Shown: one piece after another, positions 14,447 to 27,358 of the stretch
Layout: each line of letters opens with the position of its first letter
Numbering within the stretch: the stretch's first letter is position 1
Assembly: GCF_050948215.1 (NCBI RefSeq)
Contig: NW_027488837.1
Location: 237,768 to 301,767 of the forward strand
Source of the DNA: Halictus rubicundus
Taxonomy: Eukaryota > Arthropoda > Insecta > Hymenoptera > Halictidae
DNA length: 64,000 nt
Direction of reading: 5' to 3'
Position numbers and translations under genes: made by a program
The notes under the pieces: generated by a model
What the model saw: the letters and a program-made list of their open reading frames with translations, nothing else
Told to the model about the DNA's origin: nothing
Databases searched by the model: none

Positions 14447-16329
14447 AGTATAGGATAGAGGATAGGATAGGATAGAGGATAGGATAGGATAGATGATAGG
14501 ATAGGATAGAGGATAGGATAGGATAGAGGATAGGATAGGATAGAGGATAGGATCGGATAGAGGATAGGATAGGGGATTGGATAGGATAGAGGATAGGATT
14601 CGATAGAGGACAGGATAGGATATGATGGCGGAAAGGATAGGATAGAGTATAGAATAGGACAGAGGATAAGATAGGATAGAGGATAGGATAAGTTAGAGGA
14701 TAGGATAGGATAGAGGATAGGATATAGGATTGGATAGGATAGAGGATACGATAGGATAGAGGATAGGATAGAGAATAGGATAGGATAGAGGATACGATAG
14801 GGGATTGGATCGGATACAGGATAGGATACGGTAGAGGATAGGATAGGATAGGATAGAGAATAGGATAGGATAGATGATATTATAGGATAGAGGACAGGAT
14901 AGGATAGAGGATAGGATAGCATAGAGGATAGGATAGGATAGAGGATAGGATAGGAGAGAAGGATAGGATAGGATAGAGGATAGGATAGGATAGAGGATAG
15001 GATAGGATAGGATAGAGGATAGGATAGGATAGAGGAAAGGGTAGGATAGAGGATAGGATCGGGGATTGGATAGGATAGGGGATTGGATAGGATAGAGGAC
15101 AGGAGACGATAGAGGATAGGATAGGATAGAGGATAGGATAGAATAGTGGATAGGATAGGATAGAGGATAGGATAGGAGAGAAGGATAGGATAGGATAGAG
15201 GATAGGATAGGATAAAGGATAGGATAGGATAGAGGATAGGATTGGATAGAGGATAGGATGGGATAGAGGATAGGATGGGATAGAGGATAGGATAGGATAG
15301 AGGATAGGGTAGGATAGAGGATATGATAGGATAGGCGATTGGATCGGATACAGGATAGGATACGATAGAGGCTAGGATAGGATAGAGGATAGGATAGGAT
15401 AGAGGAAAGGGTAGGATAGAGGATAGGATCGGGGATTGGATAGGATAGGGGATTGGATAGGATAGAGGACAGGAGACGATAGAGGATAGGATAGGATAGA
15501 GGATAGAATAGGATAGAGGATAGGATAGGATAGGGTATAGGATAGGATAGAGGATAGGATAGGATAGAGGATAGGATAGGATAGAGGATAGGATAGGATA
15601 GAGGATAGGATAGGATAGAGGAAAGGGTAGGATAGAGGATAGGATCGGGGAGTGGATAGGATAGGAGATTGGATAGGATAGAGGATAGGATACGATAGAG
15701 GATAGAATAGGATAGAGGATAGGATAGGATAGGGGATAGGATACGATAGAGGATAGGATAGGATAGAGAATAGGATATAGGATTGGATAGGATAGAGGAT
15801 AGGATACGATAGAGTATAGGTTAGGATAGGATAGAGAATAGGATAGGATAGATGATATTATAGAATAGAGGACATTATAGGACAGAGGAAACGATATTAT
15901 AGAGGATAGCATAGGATAGAGGACAGGATCGGATAGAGGATAGGATAGGGGATTGGATAGGATAGAGGATAGGATTCGATAGAGGACAGGATAGGATAGG
16001 ATGGCGGAAAGGATAGGATAGAGTATAGAATAGGACAGAGGATAAGATAGGATAGAGGATAGGATAAGTTAGAGGATAGGATTGGATAGAGGATTGGATA
16101 GGATAGAGGATACGATAGGATAGAGGATAGGATAGAGAATAGGATACGGTAGAGGATAGGATAGGATAGGATAGAGGATAGGATAGGATAGAGGATAGGA
16201 TAGGATAGAGGATAGTATAGGATAGAGGATAGGATAGGATAGAGGATAGGATAGGATAGAGGATAGGATAGGATAGAGGATAGGATAGGATAGAGGATAG
16301 GATAGGATAGAGGATAGGATAGGATAGAG
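14447..16329. repeat. Domain A, right segment
   Basis: GGATA array with the last two GGAGACG markers of the main domain A cluster (15102, 15472; 370 bp apart). GCATAGG occurs at 15910, GATGGCGGAAAGG at about 15998 and AAGTTAG at about 16067. Related to 8.2-11.7 kb at an offset of about 5.7 kb. It passes into domain B variants at about 16.33 kb. Confidence 0.75.
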
Positions 16330-17196
16330 GATATTATAGGAAAGGGGATAGGATATGATAGAGGATACGATATTATAGAGGATAGGATAGGATAGAGGAT
16401 AGGATAGGATAGAGGATAGGATAGGATAGAGGATACGATAGGATAGAGAAAAGGTTAGGATAGATGATGTTATAGGATACAGGATAGGATAGGATAGAAG
16501 ATACGATATTATAGATGATAGCATAGGATCGAGTATTGGATAGCATAGAGAATAGGACGGGATAGAGGATAGGATAGGATAGAGGATAGGATAGGATAGA
16601 GGATTGGATAGGATAAAGGATACTATAGGATTGAGGATAGGATAAAGAATAGGATAGGATAGAGGATAGGAGACGATAGAGGATAGGATTGAGGATAGGA
16701 TAGAGGATATTATAGGATAGAGAATAGGATAGGATAGTGGATAGGATAGGATGGAGTATAGCATAGAATTGAGGATAGCATAGGATTGAGGATAGGATGG
16801 GATAGAGGATAGGATAGAGGATAGAATAGGACAGATGATATTATAGGATAGAGGATAGGATAGGATGGAGGATAGGATAGGATAGATGATAAGATAGGAT
16901 AGCGGAATGGATAGGGTGGAGTATAGGATAGGATAGAGGATAGGATAGGATAGAGAATAGGATAGGATAAAGAATAGGATAGGATAGATGATATTATAGG
17001 ATAGAGGATAGAATATGGTTGAGGATACGATATTATAGAGGATAGGATAGAGTAGAGGATAGGATGGGATAGAGGATAGGATAGGATAGAGGATAGGATA
17101 GGATAGAGGATAGGATAGGATAGAGGATAGGATAGGATAGAGGATATTATAGGAAAGGGGATAGGATATGATAGAGGATACGATATTATAGAGGAT
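16330..17196. repeat. Domain B start, diverged 0.7-0.8 kb repeat
   Basis: First copy of a diverged repeat whose second copy starts near 17143. Landmarks: AAAGGGG at 16341 and 17154 (offset 813), AGAGAAAAGG at 16445 and 17241 (796), GATGATATT at 16987 and 17720 (733). The first change in offset (17 bp) equals one monomer. The left edge of the 6.27 kb duplication falls at the end of this segment. Confidence 0.75.
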
Positions 17197-18861
17197 AGGA
17201 TAGGATAGAGGATAGGATAGGATAGAGGATACGATAGGATAGAGAAAAGGTTAGGATAGATGATGGTATAGGATACAGGATAGGATAGGATAGAAGATAC
17301 GATATTATAGATGATAGCATAGGATCGAGTATTGGATAGCATAGAGAATAGGACGGGATAGAGGATAGGATACGATAGAGGATAGGATAGGATAGAGGAT
17401 TGGATAGGATAGAGGATACTATAGGATTGAGGATAGGATAAAGAATAGGATAGGATAGAGGATAGGAGACGATAGAGCATAGGAGACGATAGAGGATAGG
17501 ATAGAGGATAGGATAGAGGATATTATAGGATAGAGAATAGGATAGGATAGCGGATAGGATAGGATGGAGTAGAGCATAGAGTTGAGGAGAGCATAGGATT
17601 GAGGATAGGATGGGATAGATGATAAGATAGGATAGCGGAAAGGATAGGGTGGAGTATAGGATAGGATAGAGGATAGGATAGGATAGAGAATAGGATAGGA
17701 TAGGGAATAGGATAGGGTAGATGATATTATTGGATACAGGATAGGATATGATAGAGGATACGATATTATAGAGGATAGGGTAGGATAGAGGACAGGATAG
17801 GATAGAGGACAGGATAGGATAGAGGATAGTATAGGATAGAGTATAGGATAGGATAGAGGACAGGGTAGGATAGAGGATAGTATAGGATAGACTATAGGAT
17901 AGGATAGAGGACAGGATAGGATAGAGGATAGGATAGGATAGAGGATAGGATAGGATAGAGGATAGGATAGGATAGAGGACAGGATAGGGTAGAGGACAGG
18001 ATAGGATAGAGAATAGGATAGTATAGAAAATAGGATAGGACAGAGGATAGGATAGGATAGAGGAAAGGATAGGATAGAGGACATGATAGGATAGAGGACA
18101 GGATAGGATAGAGGATAGGATAGTATAGAAAATAGGATAGGACAGAGGATAGGATAGGATGGAGGATAGGATAGAGGATACGATAGAGGATTGGATAGGA
18201 TAGAGGATACGATAGAGGATTGGATAGGATAGAGGATAGGATAGGATAGAGGACAGAATAGTATAGAGAATAGGATAGAGGATAGGATAGGATAGAGGAT
18301 AGGATAGGATAGAGGATAGGATAGGATAGAGGACAGGATAGGGTAGAGGACAGGATAGGATAGAGAATAGGATAGTATTGAAAATAGGATAGGACAGAGG
18401 ATAGGATAGGATAGAGGAAAGGATAGGATAGAGGACATGATAGGATAGAGGACAGGATAGGATAGAGGATAGGATAGTATAGAAAATAGGATAGGACAGA
18501 GGATAGGATAGGATAGAGGATAGGATAGAGGATACGATAGAGGATTGGATAGGATAGAGGATATTATATAATTGAAGATAGGATAGGATAGAGGATAGGA
18601 TAGGATAGAGGACAGAATAGTATAGAGGATAGGATAGAGGATAGGATAAGATAGAGGATAGGATAGGGTAGAGGATACGATAGAGAATAGGATAGGATAG
18701 AGGACACGATAGGATAGAGGATAGGATAGAGGATAGGATAGGATAGAAGATATTATAGGATATAGGATAGGATAGGATAGAGGATAGGATAGGATACAGG
18801 ATGGGATAGGATAGAGGATAGTATAGGATAGACAATAGGATAGGATATAGGACAGGATAGG

Positions 18862-19096
18862 ATACAGGATGGGATAGGATAGAGGATACGATAGGATGGT
18901 GGATAGGATAGGATACAGGATTGGATAGGTTAGAGGATAGGATAGGATAGAACAGAGGATACGATAGGATAGAGGGTAGGAGAGGATAGAGGATAGGATA
19001 GGTTAGAGGATAGTATAGGATAGACAATAGGATAGGATATAGGACAGGATAGGATAGAGGATAGGATAGGATAGAGGATAGGATAGGATAGAGGAT
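18862..19096. repeat. 447-bp-spaced subrepeat, first block
   Basis: This 235-bp block with the rare variant GGATGGTGG (18894) and the AACAGAGG variant (18951) recurs at 19309-19543, where the same landmarks are at 19341 and 19398. Both offsets are 447 bp. A partial third copy of its right half lies between them at about 19140-19230. Through the 6.27 kb duplication the pair appears again at about 25.13-25.81 kb. Confidence 0.82.
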
Positions 19097-19308
19097 AGGA
19101 TAGGATAAAGGATAGGATAGAATAGAGGATAGGATAGGATAGAGGATAGGATAGGTTAGAGGATAGTATAGGATAGACAATAGGATAGGATATAGGACAG
19201 GATAGGATAGAGGATAGGATAGGATAGAGGATAGGATCGGATAGAGGATACGATAGGATTGAGGATAGGATAGGATAGAGGATAAGTTAGGATAGAGGAT
19301 AGGATAGG

Positions 19309-19543
19309 GTACAGGATGGGATAGGATAGAGGATACGATAGGATGGTGGATAGGATAGGATACAGGATTGGATAGGTTAGAGGATAGGATAGGATAGAAC
19401 AGAGGATACGATAGGATAGAGGGTAGGAGAGGATAGAGGATAGGATAGGTTAGAGGATAGTATAGGATAGACAATAGGATAGGATATAGGACAGGATAGG
19501 ATAGAGGATAGGATAGGATAGAGGATAGGATAGGATAGGGGAT
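19309..19543. repeat. 447-bp-spaced subrepeat, second block
   Basis: Second copy of 18862-19096, starting at the ACAGGATGGG variant and ending where GGATAGGGGATAGG replaces GGATAAAGGATAGG of the first copy. Confidence 0.82.
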
Positions 19544-20393
19544 AGGATAGGATAGGGGATAGGATAGGATTGAGGATAGGGTAGGTTAGAGGATAGGATA
19601 GGATAGGGGATAGGATAGGATTGAGGATAGGGTAGGTTAGAGGATAGTATAGGATAGGCAAGAGGATAGGATATAGGACAGGGTAGGATAGAAGATAGGA
19701 TAGGATAGAGGATTGGATAGGATAGAGGATAGGATAGGATAGAGGATAGGATAGGATAGAGGATACAGGATACAGGATAGGATAGGATAGAGGATAGGAT
19801 AGAATAGAGGATAGGATCGGATAGAGGATACGATACGATTGAGGATAGGATAGGATAGAGGATAAGATAGGTTAGAGGATAGGATAGGATACAGGATGGG
19901 ATAGGATAGAGGGTACGATAGGATAGAGGATAGGATAGTATAGAAAATAGGATAGGACAGAGGATAGGATAGGATAGTGGATAGGATAGAGGATACGATA
20001 GAGGATTGGATAGGATAGAGGATATTATATAATTGAAGATAGGATAGGATAGAGGATAGGATACGATAGAGTCTGGGATAGGATTCAGGATAGGATAGCA
20101 TAGAGGATGGGATAGGACAGAGGATAGGATACGATAGAGGATAGGATAGAGGATGGGATAGGATAGAGGATAGGATAGGATAGAGGATAGGATAGGATAG
20201 AGGATAGGATAGGATAGAGGATAGGATAGGATAGAGGACAGGATAGGATAGAGGATGGGATAGGATAGAGGATAGGTTAGGATAGAGGATATTATAGGAT
20301 AGAGGATAGGATAGGATAGAGGATAAGATATTATAGAGGATAGGATAGGATAGAGGATATTATAGGATATAGGATACGATAGGATTGAGGATA

Positions 20394-21027
20394 GGATAGG
20401 ATAGAGGATAGGATAGGATAGATGATAGACGATAGGATAGGATAGAGGATAGGATATTATAGAGGATAGGATAGGATAGAGGATTGGATAGGATAGAGGG
20501 TATTATATAGTAGAAGATAGGATAGGGTAGATGATAGGAGAGAGGATAGGATAGAGCATTGGATATGATAGAGGATTGGATACGATAGAGGATTGGATAG
20601 GATACAGGATGGGATAGGATAGAGGATGGGATAGGATAGAGGATAAGATAGGTTAGAGGATAGTATAGGATAGAGAATAGGATAGGATAGGATAGTTGAT
20701 AGGATAGGACAGAGGTTACGATAGGATAGAGGATAGGATAGGATAGGGGATAGGATAGGATTGAGGATAGGATAGGATTGAGGATGGGATAGGATAGAGG
20801 ATAAGATAGGTTAGATGATAGTATAGGATAGAGAATAGGATAGGATAGGATAGTTGATAGGATAGGACAGAGGTTACGATAGGATAGAGGACAGGATAGG
20901 ATAGGGGATAGGATAGGATAGGGGATAGGATAGGATTGAGAATAGGATAGGATAGAGGATAGGATATTATAGAGGATAGGATAGGATAGAGGATATTATA
21001 GGATACAGGATACGATAGGATAGAGGA
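20394..21027. repeat. 704-bp subrepeat, copy 1, with nested 158-bp repeat
   Basis: Landmarks recur 704 bp to the right: GATGATAGA 20421/21125, TATTATATAG 20501/21205, GTTGATAGG 20695/21399 and 20853/21557, TATTATAGAGG 20965/21669. Inside each copy the GTTGATAGG...GGTTACG element is itself repeated at 158 bp (20695 and 20853; 21399 and 21557). A 10-bp length difference (two pentamers) lies at the left end, where ATTGAGG is at 20394 and 21088 (offset 694). Confidence 0.85.
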
Positions 21028-21087
21028 TAGGATAGGATAGAGGATAGGATAGGATAGAGGATTTTATAGAATAGAGGATAGGATAGG

Positions 21088-21731
21088 ATTGAGGATAGGA
21101 TAGGATAGAGGATAGGATAGGTTAGATGATAGAGGATAGGATAGGATAGAGGATAGGATATTATAGAGGATAGGATAGGATAGAGGATTGGATAGGATAG
21201 AGGGTATTATATAGTAGAAGATAGGATAGGGTAGATGATAGGAGAGAGGATATCATAGAGCATTGGATATGATAGAGGATTGGATAGGATAGAGGATTGG
21301 ATAGGATACAGGATGGGATAGGATAGAGGATGGGATATGATAGAGGATAAGATAGGTTAGAGGATAGTATAGGATAGAGAATAGGATAGGATAGGATAGT
21401 TGATAGGATAGGACAGAGGTTACGATAGGATAGAGGATAGGATAGGATAGGGGATAGGATAGGATTGAGGATAGGATAGGATTGAGGATGGGATAGGATA
21501 GAGGATAAGATAGGTTAGAGGATAGTATAGGATAGAGAATAGGATAGGATAGGATAGTTGATAGGATAGGACAGAGGTTACGATAGGATAGAGGATAGGA
21601 TAGGATAGGGGATAGGATAGGATAGAGGATAGGATAGGATTGAGGATAGGATAGGATAGAGGATAGGATATTATAGAGGATAGGATAGGATAGAGGATAT
21701 TATAGGATATAGGATACGATAGGATAGAGGA
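21088..21731. repeat. 704-bp subrepeat, copy 2, with nested 158-bp repeat
   Basis: Second copy of 20394-21027. It differs by scattered variants such as GGATATCATAG, which creates a GATATC site at 21249 that copy 1 lacks. The match ends near 21731, about where C-type variants begin. Confidence 0.85.
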
Positions 21732-21749
21732 TATTATAGGATAGAGGAT

Positions 21750-23467
21750 AGGATAGAGGATATTATAGGATAGAGGATAGGATAGGATAGAGGATAGGAT
21801 AGGGTAGAGGATAGGATAGGATAGAGGATAGGATAGGATAGAGGATATAATAGGATTGAGGAAAGGATAGGATAGAGGAAAGGATAGGATAGAGGATAGG
21901 ATAGGATAGAGGATAGTACAGGATAGAGTATACGATAGAGGATTGGATATGATAGAGGATAGGATAGAGGATACGATAGAGGATTGGATATGATAGAGGA
22001 TAGGATAGAGGATAGGATAGGATAGAAGATAGGATAGGATAGAGGATAGGATAGGATAGAGGAGAGGATAGGATAGAGGATAGGATAGGATAGAGGATAG
22101 GATAGGATAGAGGATAGGATAGGATAGGATAGAGGATAGGATAGGATAGAGGATAGAATAGGATTGAGGATAGGATAGGATAGAGGATAGAATAGGATAG
22201 AGGATAGGATTGGATAGAGGATAGGATAGGATAGAGGATAGGCTGGGTTAGAGGATAGGATAGGATAGAGGATAGGATAGGATTGAGGATAGGATATGAT
22301 GGAGGATAGGATAGGATAGAGGATAGGATAGGATAGAGGATAGGATATGATAGAGGATAGGATAGGATACGATAGAGGATAGGATAGGATAGAGGATAGG
22401 ATAGGATAGAGGATAGGATATGATAGAGGATAGGATAGGATACGATAGAGGATAGGATAGGATAGAGGATAGGATAGGATAGAGGATAGGATAGAGGATA
22501 GGATAGAGGATAGGATAGGATAGAGGATAGGATAGGGTAGAGGATAGGATAGGATAGAGGATAGAATAGGATAGAGGATAGGATTGGATAGAGGATAGGA
22601 TAGGATAGAGGATAGGCTGGGTTAGAGGATAGGATAGGATAGAGGATAGGATAGGATAGAGGATAGGATATGATGGAGGATAGGATATGATAGAGGATAG
22701 GATAGGATAGAGGATAGGATAGGATAGAAGATAGGATATAGAGGATAGGATAGGATACAGGATATGATAGGATAGAGGATAGGATAGGATAGAGGATAGG
22801 ATAGGATAGAGGATAGGATAGGTAATTGGATAGGATAGAGTATAGGATAAGGTAGAGGATAGGATAGGATGGAGGATATAATAGGATAGAGGATAGGATA
22901 AGATAGAGGATAGGATAGGAAAGAGGATAGGATAGGATAGAGGGTAGGATAGGATAGAGGATAGGATAGAGGATAGGATAGGATAGGATAGAGGATAGGA
23001 GAGGATAGAGGATCGGATAGAGGATAGGATAGGATAGAGGTTAGGATAGGATAGAGGATAGGATATAATAGAGGATTGGATAGGATAGAGGATAGTATAG
23101 GATAGAGGATCTAATAGAGGATAGGATAGGATAGAGGATATGATAGGATAGAGGATAGGATAGGATAGAGGATAGGATAGGATAGAGGATAGGATAGGAT
23201 GGAGGATAGGATAGGATAGAGGATAGGCTGGGTTAGAGGATAGGATAGGATAGAGGATAGGATAGGATAGAGGATAGGATATGATGGAGGATAGGATAGG
23301 ATAGAGGATAGGATAGGATAGAGGATAGGATAGGATAGAAGATAGGATAGGATAGAGGATAGGATAGGATACAGGATATGATAGGATAGAGGATAGGATA
23401 GGATACAGGATAGGATAGGATAGAGGATAGGATAGGATAGAGGATAGGATAGGATAGAGGATAGAAT
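21750..23467. repeat. C-type sequence inside duplication copy 1
   Basis: From about 21.75 kb the variants are those of domain C: ATAATAGG, GTACAGGATAGAG (about 21.92 kb), GGCTGGGTTAG (22241, 22615, 23226) and GGTAATTGG (about 22812). I did not see GGCTGGG or GGTAATTGG in domain A or in the B part. This segment is therefore a copy of the start of domain C carried inside the 6.27 kb duplication. Confidence 0.8.
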
Positions 23468-26400
23468 AGGATAGGATAGAGGATAGGATAGGATAGAGGA
23501 TACGATAGGATAGAGAAAAGGTTAGGATAGATGATGGTATAGGATACAGGATAGGATAGGATAGAAGATACGATATTATAGATGATAGCATAGGATCGAG
23601 TATTGGATAGCATAGAGAATAGGACGGGATAGAGGATAGGATACGATAGAGGATAGGATAGGATAGAGGATTGGATAGGATAGAGGATACTATAGGATTG
23701 AGGATAGGATAAAGAATAGGATAGGATAGAGGATAGGAGACGATAGAGCATAGGAGACGATAGAGGATAGGATAGAGGATAGGATAGAGGATATTATAGG
23801 ATAGAGAATAGGATAGGATAGCGGATAGGATAGGATGGAGTAGAGCATAGAGTTGAGGAGAGCATAGGATTGAGGATAGGATGGGATAGATGATAAGATA
23901 GGATAGCGGAAAGGATAGGGTGGAGTATAGGATAGGATAGAGGATAGGATAGGATAGAGAATAGGATAGGATAGGGAATAGGATAGGGTAGATGATATTA
24001 TTGGATACAGGATAGGATATGATAGAGGATACGATATTATAGAGGATAGGGTAGGATAGAGGACAGGATAGGATAGAGGACAGGATAGGATAGAGGATAG
24101 TATAGGATAGAGTATAGGATAGGATAGAGGACAGGGTAGGATAGAGGATAGTATAGGATAGACTATAGGATAGGATAGAGGACAGGATAGGATAGAGGAT
24201 AGGATAGGATAGAGGATAGGATAGGATAGAGGATAGGATAGGATAGAGGACAGGATAGGGTAGAGGACAGGATAGGATAGAGAATAGGATAGTATAGAAA
24301 ATAGGATAGGACAGAGGATAGGATAGGATAGAGGAAAGGATAGGATAGAGGACATGATAGGATAGAGGACAGGATAGGATAGAGGATAGGATAGTATAGA
24401 AAATAGGATAGGACAGAGGATAGGATAGGATGGAGGATAGGATAGAGGATACGATAGAGGATTGGATAGGATAGAGGATACGATAGAGGATTGGATAGGA
24501 TAGAGGATAGGATAGGATAGAGGACAGAATAGTATAGAGAATAGGATAGAGGATAGGATAGGATAGAGGATAGGATAGGATAGAGGATAGGATAGGATAG
24601 AGGACAGGATAGGGTAGAGGACAGGATAGGATAGAGAATAGGATAGTATTGAAAATAGGATAGGACAGAGGATAGGATAGGATAGAGGAAAGGATAGGAT
24701 AGAGGACATGATAGGATAGAGGACAGGATAGGATAGAGGATAGGATAGTATAGAAAATAGGATAGGACAGAGGATAGGATAGGATAGAGGATAGGATAGA
24801 GGATACGATAGAGGATTGGATAGGATAGAGGATATTATATAATTGAAGATAGGATAGGATAGAGGATAGGATAGGATAGAGGACAGAATAGTATAGAGGA
24901 TAGGATAGAGGATAGGATAAGATAGAGGATAGGATAGGGTAGAGGATACGATAGAGAATAGGATAGGATAGAGGACACGATAGGATAGAGGATAGGATAG
25001 AGGATAGGATAGGATAGAAGATATTATAGGATATAGGATAGGATAGGATAGAGGATAGGATAGGATACAGGATGGGATAGGATAGAGGATAGTATAGGAT
25101 AGACAATAGGATAGGATATAGGACAGGATAGGATACAGGATGGGATAGGATAGAGGATACGATAGGATGGTGGATAGGATAGGATACAGGATTGGATAGG
25201 TTAGAGGATAGGATAGGATAGAACAGAGGATACGATAGGATAGAGGGTAGGAGAGGATAGAGGATAGGATAGGTTAGAGGATAGTATAGGATAGACAATA
25301 GGATAGGATATAGGACAGGATAGGATAGAGGATAGGATAGGATAGAGGATAGGATAGGATAGAGGATAGGATAGGATAAAGGATAGGATAGAATAGAGGA
25401 TAGGATAGGATAGAGGATAGGATAGGTTAGAGGATAGTATAGGATAGACAATAGGATAGGATATAGGACAGGATAGGATAGAGGATAGGATAGGATAGAG
25501 GATAGGATCGGATAGAGGATACGATAGGATTGAGGATAGGATAGGATAGAGGATAAGTTAGGATAGAGGATAGGATAGGGTACAGGATGGGATAGGATAG
25601 AGGATACGATAGGATGGTGGATAGGATAGGATACAGGATTGGATAGGTTAGAGGATAGGATAGGATAGAACAGAGGATACGATAGGATAGAGGGTAGGAG
25701 AGGATAGAGGATAGGATAGGTTAGAGGATAGTATAGGATAGACAATAGGATAGGATATAGGACAGGATAGGATAGAGGATAGGATAGGATAGAGGATAGG
25801 ATAGGATAGGGGATAGGATAGGATAGGGGATAGGATAGGATTGAGGATAGGGTAGGTTAGAGGATAGGATAGGATAGGGGATAGGATAGGATTGAGGATA
25901 GGGTAGGTTAGAGGATAGTATAGGATAGGCAAGAGGATAGGATATAGGACAGGGTAGGATAGAAGATAGGATAGGATAGAGGATTGGATAGGATAGAGGA
26001 TAGGATAGGATAGAGGATAGGATAGGATAGAGGATACAGGATACAGGATAGGATAGGATAGAGGATAGGATAGAATAGAGGATAGGATCGGATAGAGGAT
26101 ACGATACGATTGAGGATAGGATAGGATAGAGGATAAGATAGGTTAGAGGATAGGATAGGATACAGGATGGGATAGGATAGAGGGTACGATAGGATAGAGG
26201 ATAGGATAGTATAGAAAATAGGATAGGACAGAGGATAGGATAGGATAGTGGATAGGATAGAGGATACGATAGAGGATTGGATAGGATAGAGGATATTATA
26301 TAATTGAAGATAGGATAGGATAGAGGATAGGATACGATAGAGTCTGGGATAGGATTCAGGATAGGATAGCATAGAGGATGGGATAGGACAGAGGATAGGA

Positions 26401-26664
26401 TACGATAGAGGATAGGATAGAGGATGGGATAGGATAGAGGATAGGATAGGATAGAGGATAGGATAGGATAGAGGATAGGATAGGATAGAGGATAGGATAG
26501 GATAGAGGACAGGATAGGATAGAGGATGGGATAGGATAGAGGATAGGTTAGGATAGAGGATATTATAGGATAGAGGATAGGATAGGATAGAGGATAAGAT
26601 ATTATAGAGGATAGGATAGGATAGAGGATATTATAGGATATAGGATACGATAGGATTGAGGATA

Positions 26665-27298
26665 GGATAGGATAGAGGATAGGATAGGATAGATGATAGA
26701 CGATAGGATAGGATAGAGGATAGGATATTATAGAGGATAGGATAGGATAGAGGATTGGATAGGATAGAGGGTATTATATAGTAGAAGATAGGATAGGGTA
26801 GATGATAGGAGAGAGGATAGGATAGAGCATTGGATATGATAGAGGATTGGATACGATAGAGGATTGGATAGGATACAGGATGGGATAGGATAGAGGATGG
26901 GATAGGATAGAGGATAAGATAGGTTAGAGGATAGTATAGGATAGAGAATAGGATAGGATAGGATAGTTGATAGGATAGGACAGAGGTTACGATAGGATAG
27001 AGGATAGGATAGGATAGGGGATAGGATAGGATTGAGGATAGGATAGGATTGAGGATGGGATAGGATAGAGGATAAGATAGGTTAGATGATAGTATAGGAT
27101 AGAGAATAGGATAGGATAGGATAGTTGATAGGATAGGACAGAGGTTACGATAGGATAGAGGACAGGATAGGATAGGGGATAGGATAGGATAGGGGATAGG
27201 ATAGGATTGAGAATAGGATAGGATAGAGGATAGGATATTATAGAGGATAGGATAGGATAGAGGATATTATAGGATACAGGATACGATAGGATAGAGGA
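26665..27298. repeat. 704-bp subrepeat in duplication copy 2, first
   Basis: Counterpart of 20394-21027 at +6271 bp, including the nested 158-bp repeat of the GTTGATAGG...GGTTACG element. Confidence 0.82.
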
Positions 27299-27358
27299 TA
27301 GGATAGGATAGAGGATAGGATAGGATAGAGGATTTTATAGAATAGAGGATAGGATAGG

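Larger units (their letters stand above)
1..16330. repeat. Satellite domain A (GGAGACG / GATCGGGG subfamily)
   Basis: Domain A is defined by variants rare elsewhere in the window. The marker GGAGACG, usually preceded by GAGGACA, starts at 434, 1811, 2265, 2651, 3458, 3981, 4368, 5124, 5981, 6788, 7311, 7698, 8397, 8784, 9409, 9779, 11161, 11757, 12127, 13299, 13703, 15102 and 15472. It is normally preceded within 100 bp by AGGAAAGGGTAGG and GATCGGGGATTGG. Other markers are GATGGCGGAAAGG, GATAAGTTAGAGG, GGCGATTGGATCGG and GATGATATTATAGG. The spacing of markers is irregular overall but falls into repeated values (370, 387, 404, 523, 807 bp), which shows irregular higher-order repeats. The right edge is gradual near 16.3 kb, where the GGAGACG cluster ends and B-type variants begin. 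Confidence 0.85.
17197..23467. repeat. 6.27-kb tandem duplication, copy 1
   Basis: Landmarks recur exactly 6271 bp to the right: AGAGAAAAGG 17241/23512, GATATC 21249/27520, GGCTGGG 22241/28512 and 22615/28886. From about 22740 the offset is 6274, because copy 1 reads GGATATAGAGG where copy 2 reads GGATAGGATAGAGG (3 bp). Minus-strand strings of 339, 94 and 154 codons (17419-18438, 19377-19661, 19637-20101) are identical to those at 23690-24709, 25648-25932 and 25908-26372. The left breakpoint is near 17197/23468, where GAGGATAGG changes to GAATAGG just outside. The unit contains B-type sequence to about 21.75 kb and C-type sequence after it. Confidence 0.93.

Noticed and set aside
16330..17196. 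A transposon or unique insertion at the A/B boundary, because variants are dense there
   Set aside because: Every stretch still reads as mutated GGATA units; no terminal inverted repeats, target duplications or coding sequence were seen.
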